A stretch of 64,000 bases of DNA from VAYN01 sp963702075 (GTDB taxonomy: Bacteria > Actinomycetota > Thermoleophilia > Solirubrobacterales > 70-9). Position numbers and translations under genes: made by a program. The notes under the pieces were generated by a model. That model ran no database searches. It saw only the letters and a list, made by a program, of their open reading frames with translations, and was not told the origin of the DNA. This document shows, piece after piece, positions 60,176 through 64,000 of this stretch; position 1 is the stretch's first letter, and each line of letters begins with the position of its first letter. Location of the stretch: assembly GCA_963702075.1 (NCBI GenBank), contig OY969703.1:1178001-1242000 (forward strand). The letters run 5' to 3'.

Positions 60176-61349
60176 GGGCATCCGCAAGCGGCACTCGAAG
60201 GGTTGCGCCTCGCGCAGGGGGAAGCGATGCAACTGCAACGCAGGCTGGGAGGCTTCGATCTACCTGGCCCGCGAGGGACGCAAGCTGCGCCGAACCTTTG
60301 CGCGCGAGTCAGAGGCCAGATTGTGGCGATCGGATGCACGAGTCGCAGCCAATGCCCGCAGCTCTCGCGTCCCTTCACAGTTGACCGTCGAGCAAGCGGC
60401 GTGGCTCTGGCTTGAGGCGGCTCGGAGCGGTCGAGTCCGCGACCGTTCCGGCCATCAGTACAAGCCAGGCACGTTGCGCGAATACGGGCGCGTGCTCTGT
60501 CTGCGCGTGCTTCCAGAGTTCGCTTCGGTCGGGCTCGCGGAGTTGACGCGGGCCGACATCCAGGGCTTCGTGGACGGGATGCTCGCGGGCGAGTTGGCGC
60601 CAAGCACGATCCGCAACACGGTCAACCCTCTACAGGCCATCTATCGCTACGCGGTGCGCCGGGAACTTGCGCCTGTCAATCCGACTCGCGATGTTGAGCT
60701 GCCGGTCGCGCGCGGGCGGCGCGAGCGGGTAGCGACCGCCGCTGAAGCGACGCGGCTCCTCGACGCGGTGCCCGACGCTGACCGACCGATCTGGGCGACG
60801 GCCTTCTACGCTGGACTGCGGCGAGGAGAGCTTCAAGCCCTTCGGCGCTCAGACATCGACCAAGTGCGCGCGGAGATCAGCGTCCACCGCTCTTGGGATC
60901 AGCATGAGGGACCGATTGCGCCGAAGTCGAAGGCCGGCACTCGCACTGTGCCGCTCCTCGGGGTGTTGCGGGGGCGCCTGGACTTGCGCGGCTCGGTGAA
61001 CGGTTCGGATCTGGTCTTCAAACGAGATCGGGGAGGAGGCCCGTTCGACCCGAAGACGATTAACGACCGGGCCAAGCGAGCCTGGGCGACAGCAAATGAG
61101 CGCGAGGTCGAGCTTGCGGAGTGCGAGGGGCGCGAGCCCGAACTGCTCCAGCCGATCACGCTCCACGAGTGCCGCCATACCTTCGCGTCGTTGCTGATCG
61201 ACGCCGGGGTCAACCCGAAGGCGATTCAGGAGTTCATGGGGCACGCGACCATCGAGGAGACCTTCTCCCGCTACGGGCACCTGATGCCCGGCACGCGCAA
61301 CCAGGCCCGCGAGCTGGTCGACGCCTACATGGACGCTGCCGCGGCGTGA
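60168..61349 (+). CDS. Tyrosine integrase
   Basis: 393 aa from ATG 60168. N-terminal arm-binding region with a Cys cluster (KGCASRRGKRCNC), a SAM-like core-binding domain (about residues 72-165), and the catalytic domain with Arg218 (AGLRRGELQAL), Lys in PKSKAGTRTVP, HECRHTF (His333, Arg336), His359 (FMGHAT) and Tyr369 (SRYGHLMPG). All catalytic residues are present. It would catalyse recombination between the 55-bp att repeats. Confidence 0.95.
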   Translation: MAEGIRKRHSKGCASRRGKRCNCNAGWEASIYLAREGRKLRRTFARESEARLWRSDARVAANARSSRVPSQLTVEQAAWLWLEAARSGRVRDRSGHQYKPGTLREYGRVLCLRVLPEFASVGLAELTRADIQGFVDGMLAGELAPSTIRNTVNPLQAIYRYAVRRELAPVNPTRDVELPVARGRRERVATAAEATRLLDAVPDADRPIWATAFYAGLRRGELQALRRSDIDQVRAEISVHRSWDQHEGPIAPKSKAGTRTVPLLGVLRGRLDLRGSVNGSDLVFKRDRGGGPFDPKTINDRAKRAWATANEREVELAECEGREPELLQPITLHECRHTFASLLIDAGVNPKAIQEFMGHATIEETFSRYGHLMPGTRNQARELVDAYMDAAAA

Positions 61350-61383
61350 GCCGGGCCGGCGGTTCATAGACTCGCTGCCTGCC

Positions 61384-61563
61384 GTGACCAGGAAGCGAGA
61401 CATCAAGCAGTTTCGACAGGCCTGTCGGGAGGTGGGGCTGACTGTGCAGGAGCGCTATGAAGCCAGCCAAGCCCTTCATGAGGAGAAGGAGTCAGCGGGC
61501 GTGCAAGCTCACATGAGCTATGGAGACCTGTTGGCCTGGCTGCGACAATGGAGGCAACGCTGA
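61384..61563 (+). CDS. Small hypothetical protein
   Basis: 59 aa from GTG 61384; a TAGACT box lies 11 nt upstream. Helical and charged: RDIKQFRQACREVGLTVQERYEASQALHEEKES, then MSYGDLLAWLRQW. TGATG overlap with the next gene supports its reality. Family unknown. Confidence 0.6.
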   Translation: MTRKRDIKQFRQACREVGLTVQERYEASQALHEEKESAGVQAHMSYGDLLAWLRQWRQR

Positions 61564-61973
61564 TGGCAACTGTCGTAGCCCTAGATTCATCTCCTGCAAA
61601 CGTCCTGCGCTCTATGCGTGGGCCGATCGTTGATGTCCGCACCGCCTATCCCGATGTCCTCCACGTTGAGGTCCGGGACTCGGCGGGGGATCTGTGGCGG
61701 CTGGCGACCCAGGATGCCGACTGGTCGCCGACCGACCCCACCGAGCTGGTTGGCAAGTCGATTGAGGACGCCGAGATCGACGAGGAGACCGGCGAGCTGC
61801 GCTGTCAGCTCTCGGGCGGCTCGTTGCTCGATGTGAAACCCGCTGCCCAAGAGGCGAGCGACGATCCGCCGAATTGGGAGCTGATCACGCCGGGCGGAGT
61901 CCTCTTGGAGTTCGGGCCCGGGGTGCGCTGGCAAATCAGCAGCGCCACTGATCCGGTGTCGGCTCGGCGCTAG
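61563..61973 (+). CDS. Hypothetical protein, cargo
   Basis: 136 aa from ATG 61563 (ATG 61548 is also in frame). A beta-rich acidic protein: PIVDVRTAYPDVLHVEVRDSAGDLWRLATQDADW, VGKSIEDAEIDEETGELRCQLSGGSLL and ELITPGGVLLEFGPGVRW. No family recognised. Translationally coupled to the preceding gene. Confidence 0.65.
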   Translation: MATVVALDSSPANVLRSMRGPIVDVRTAYPDVLHVEVRDSAGDLWRLATQDADWSPTDPTELVGKSIEDAEIDEETGELRCQLSGGSLLDVKPAAQEASDDPPNWELITPGGVLLEFGPGVRWQISSATDPVSARR

Positions 61974-62064
61974 CCGGAGTCTCCTCCAGCGGAGCCGAGA
62001 AGATCGCGGAGGCGCCTTGGATTGCAGAGCGCCGATGCCCTCCCGTGTGAGTTCGGGTGGCCGA

Positions 62065-62883
62065 TTAATCGTCGTCCGACTCGACAATCTCCTGAAGCAC
62101 CTCAACGATCTCAAGGTTGTTGGGCGAACCCTCAAACCGGACGCGGTAGGAGTGCCCGGCCTCCAGCGACAGGTCGAGGGAAGCGTAGGCCCCGCTGACC
62201 TCCTCGAAATGCCGGCCGTCGCTCTGGACCGAGAAGTCGTAGCGATAGAGCCGCTGAACGGGCATGAACTTCAAGAGGTGAATGTGGATGTCGACCGGGT
62301 CACCGTCAGTGAGGTCGATTCCCTCCCGACTCGGTCGGCGCGGGCTCTTCTTTCGCCGGACGGTGGCCGGAGTTAACGCGGGCCTGGCAGCGGCGGCGAG
62401 CGAAAGTTTCGCCAGCTTGTCCGCACGATTATTGAATTCGTTCGTGCTGTGGCCTTCGACCTTTCGGATTTCTAAGGGCAGTCCAATCTTGCGCTCTAGG
62501 CGCAGTATTTCCTTCCAACGATCGGCATTCTCGACAAGCCCGCCGCCGCTCTTGCGCCATTTCGACTTCGACCATCTCCACTTCGCGGTGGCGTGATGGT
62601 CGACGACGTAGCTGGCGTCGCAGTAGATCCTGATTCTGCTGTACAGCTCTCGGGCCACGATCGGCGATCGACGGTCGACAAGCCGAAGTGCCTCGATCAC
62701 CGCCTGAAGCTCCATCTGGGGCGGCGTGACACCGAAGAAGCCTGGGGGAGAGTGCTCTTGGGACTCCTCGTGGCCCTCGGCGTTCGTCCAGACCAGCACC
62801 ATTCCTACGCCCCCGCGGTTCGGCTTCGGTCGCTTCGATCCGTCCGTATAGATGACAAGCGTGTTCTCCGGGTGAATCTCCAT
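62065..62883 (-). CDS. RNase H-domain protein with extra C-terminal domain
   Basis: 272 aa from ATG 62883. Residues 8-160 are RNase HI: IYTDGSKR (Asp14), MELQAVIEAL (Glu58), YCDASYVV (Asp89), VEGHSTNEFNNRADKLAK (His145, Asp155). The catalytic acidic set is complete. A basic linker and a C-terminal beta-rich domain (about 195-272; IHIHLLKFMPVQRLYRYDFSV) of unknown kind follow. It degrades RNA in RNA-DNA hybrids; on this element it may aid replication or act in defence. Confidence 0.85.
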   Translation of the reverse strand: MEIHPENTLVIYTDGSKRPKPNRGGVGMVLVWTNAEGHEESQEHSPPGFFGVTPPQMELQAVIEALRLVDRRSPIVARELYSRIRIYCDASYVVDHHATAKWRWSKSKWRKSGGGLVENADRWKEILRLERKIGLPLEIRKVEGHSTNEFNNRADKLAKLSLAAAARPALTPATVRRKKSPRRPSREGIDLTDGDPVDIHIHLLKFMPVQRLYRYDFSVQSDGRHFEEVSGAYASLDLSLEAGHSYRVRFEGSPNNLEIVEVLQEIVESDDD

Positions 62884-62981
62884 TGGAGCAAGAGACGTTA
62901 ATTGGTCGTTGCGGGTACTTCAGCTTGTCGCCAGCCGACGAAGAGGGTTGATCGGGGCGGGAGGCTGCACGGGCGCTGTCT

Positions 62982-63004
62982 GACTGGCGCACCGACTGGC
63001 GCAC
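62982..63004 (+). repeat. Right candidate integrase arm sites
   Basis: GACTGGCGCAC twice (62982-62992, 62994-63004) with one base between, about 70 bp from the att core. Same orientation as the left pair. Confidence 0.65.
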
Positions 63005-63045
63005 CACGGGTCTAGGCGTCCTGTGCAATAGGCCCGCAAAAACAG

Positions 63046-63067
63046 AAAAACCCCCGGCTAGCGGGGG
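63046..63067 (-). terminator. Intrinsic terminator of tRNA-Leu supplied by the element
   Basis: Minus strand: CCCCCG/CGGGGG stem (63051-63056 and 63062-63067), then a T-tract (TTTTTCTGTTTTT). It lies on the element side of the att core, so it replaced the original terminator on integration. Confidence 0.8.
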
Positions 63068-63074
63068 CTTTCCG

Positions 63075-63161
<87 letters not shown>

Positions 63162-63209
63162 TTGAGGAAAGGCGATTCTAGATGTTTGCGTGCAAGGGGA
63201 GGGCGGACG

Positions 63210-63253
63210 TTGCGGTCGTCCGAGGGGGGCGGTACTCTACGAACAAGTGTTCG
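63210..63253 (+). promoter_or_regulatory. lexA promoter and SOS box
   Basis: -35 TTGCGG (63210-63215), 17-bp spacer, -10 TACTCT (63233-63238), then a perfect actinobacterial SOS box CGAACAAGTGTTCG (63240-63253) at the expected transcription start. LexA bound here blocks its own gene. Confidence 0.85.
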
Positions 63254-63321
63254 AAGGCAATTTGCCACGGCAAGCTGCGCTTTTTGAGATAAGCCCGGCA
63301 TCGGAGGAAAGCGGAAAGACG

Positions 63322-63933
63322 ATGGATTTGGATCTGACCAAGCGGCAGAAGGAGATCTTCGACTTCATCCGCAAATACGCGGCCAAGACCGGCTACCCAC
63401 CAACGGTGCGGGAGATCGGCAAAGCGGTGGGGCTTCACTCGTCCTCGACCGTGCACGCGCACCTGGCGAACCTGGAGAAGCTGGGGCTGGTGCGGCGGGA
63501 CCCGTCGAAACCGCGGGCGATCGAGCTGCTCTTCGACAAGGCCAAGAACGCGATCCAGGCGGGCGGTGGGCTGCCGCTGGTCGGGCAGGTGGCCGCCGGT
63601 GAGCCGATTCTCGCCGAAGAGAACATCGAGGAGTACCTCGAGATCCCGGACGTGATCGGGGGCGAGGACGGCGACTACATCCTCCAGATCCGCGGCGAAA
63701 GCATGAAGGACGCCGGCATCCTCGAAAGCGACTATGTGGTCGTGCGGCCCAGCGACACTGCCAACGACGGCGAGATCGTCGTCGCCCTGATCGGCGAGGA
63801 GGCGACGGTGAAGCGGATCTACCGCGAGAAGGACCACATCCGGCTCCAACCCGAAAACGAGGAAATGGAGCCGATCCTCACCACTGAGGCGAAAGTGCTG
63901 GGCAAAGTAGTCGGCGTCTTCCGCGCTGTCTGA
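63322..63933 (+). CDS. lexA: LexA repressor
   Basis: 203 aa from ATG 63322, which follows a GGAGG-like site; the upstream in-frame extension would overlap the SOS box. N-terminal winged helix (TVREIGKAVGLHSSSTVHAHLANLEKLG), cleavage site Ala92-Gly93 (QVAAGEPI), catalytic Ser127 (GESMKDAG) and Lys164 (EATVKRIYRE). It represses SOS genes and self-cleaves with RecA filaments. Outside the element. Confidence 0.96.
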   Translation: MDLDLTKRQKEIFDFIRKYAAKTGYPPTVREIGKAVGLHSSSTVHAHLANLEKLGLVRRDPSKPRAIELLFDKAKNAIQAGGGLPLVGQVAAGEPILAEENIEEYLEIPDVIGGEDGDYILQIRGESMKDAGILESDYVVVRPSDTANDGEIVVALIGEEATVKRIYREKDHIRLQPENEEMEPILTTEAKVLGKVVGVFRAV

Positions 63934-64000
63934 CGAGGCTCAGGGGTCGCCAGGCAAGGACGCAGGGAGGCGGAATAGCAGCGCTATTTCGACGACTGAG
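63934..64000. other. Window end after lexA
   Basis: No gene start. Contains a small inverted repeat AATAGC/GCTATT, which may be the lexA terminator. Confidence 0.3.

Noticed and set aside
63190..63321. Longer lexA product starting at GTG 63190
   Set aside because: That start lies upstream of the promoter and SOS box; the LexA N-terminus begins at ATG 63322.

Overview
The window is high-GC DNA from an actinobacterium, most likely of the Thermoleophilia (Solirubrobacter/Conexibacter type). That placement is an inference from base composition, an actinobacterial SOS box at lexA, the gap-pgk-tpiA-gpmI run, an alkB-rubredoxin-tetR unit and a PknB-type kinase; nothing here was searched against a database. 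Many genes look leaderless: a TANNNT-like -10 box lies 6-8 nt before the start codon and no Shine-Dalgarno is visible.

Layout. 1-6.6 kb: cupredoxin lipoprotein (cut by the window edge), crotonase, uvrC, rapZ, a two-gene ABC-2 exporter and a VOC protein. 6.7-11.2 kb: lower glycolysis (gap, pgk, tpiA, gpmI). 11.3-15.2 kb: an MMPL exporter divergent from a marR gene that is followed by tgt. 15.3-21.4 kb: Ser/Thr kinase with a coupled lipoprotein, phosphoesterase, argS, a degenerate CpsD-like ATPase, and ccmH-ccmG. 21.42-24.99 kb: tRNA-Gly(CCC) followed by a 3.5-kb mini-island bounded by a 36-bp copy of the tRNA 3' half and holding a duplicated pair of genes of unknown function. 25.0-31.2 kb: surface-polysaccharide type genes (two methyltransferases, a double-domain glycosyltransferase, a multispan membrane protein). 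31.2-34.3 kb: hipBA, a GAF-GGDEF protein and a winged-helix regulator. 34.4-43.4 kb: three giant secreted paralogues in tandem. 43.5-50.6 kb: glycosyltransferase, SDR, ccmE-ccmF, secG, alkB-rubredoxin-tetR. 50.7-51.4 kb: a VapBC-type pair.

51.48-63.13 kb is an integrative mobilizable element in tRNA-Leu(GAG), bounded by a 55-bp repeat of the tRNA 3' part. It has a tyrosine integrase, a candidate excisionase, small HTH regulators, a MobF relaxase-helicase, paired 11-bp repeats near each end (candidate integrase arm sites), a perfect 19-bp tandem array and cargo. The most interesting cargo is a tightly overlapping three-gene operon (winged-helix-like protein, PD-(D/E)XK-like nuclease, and a protein with a TGT-like zinc motif), a candidate undescribed DNA/RNA modification or defence cassette. 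lexA with its own SOS box lies just outside.

Most convergent gene ends carry long, often nested inverted repeats. Cytochrome c maturation genes are split between two loci (ccmGH at 20-21 kb, ccmEF at 45-48 kb) and include an unusual CcmE heme motif.
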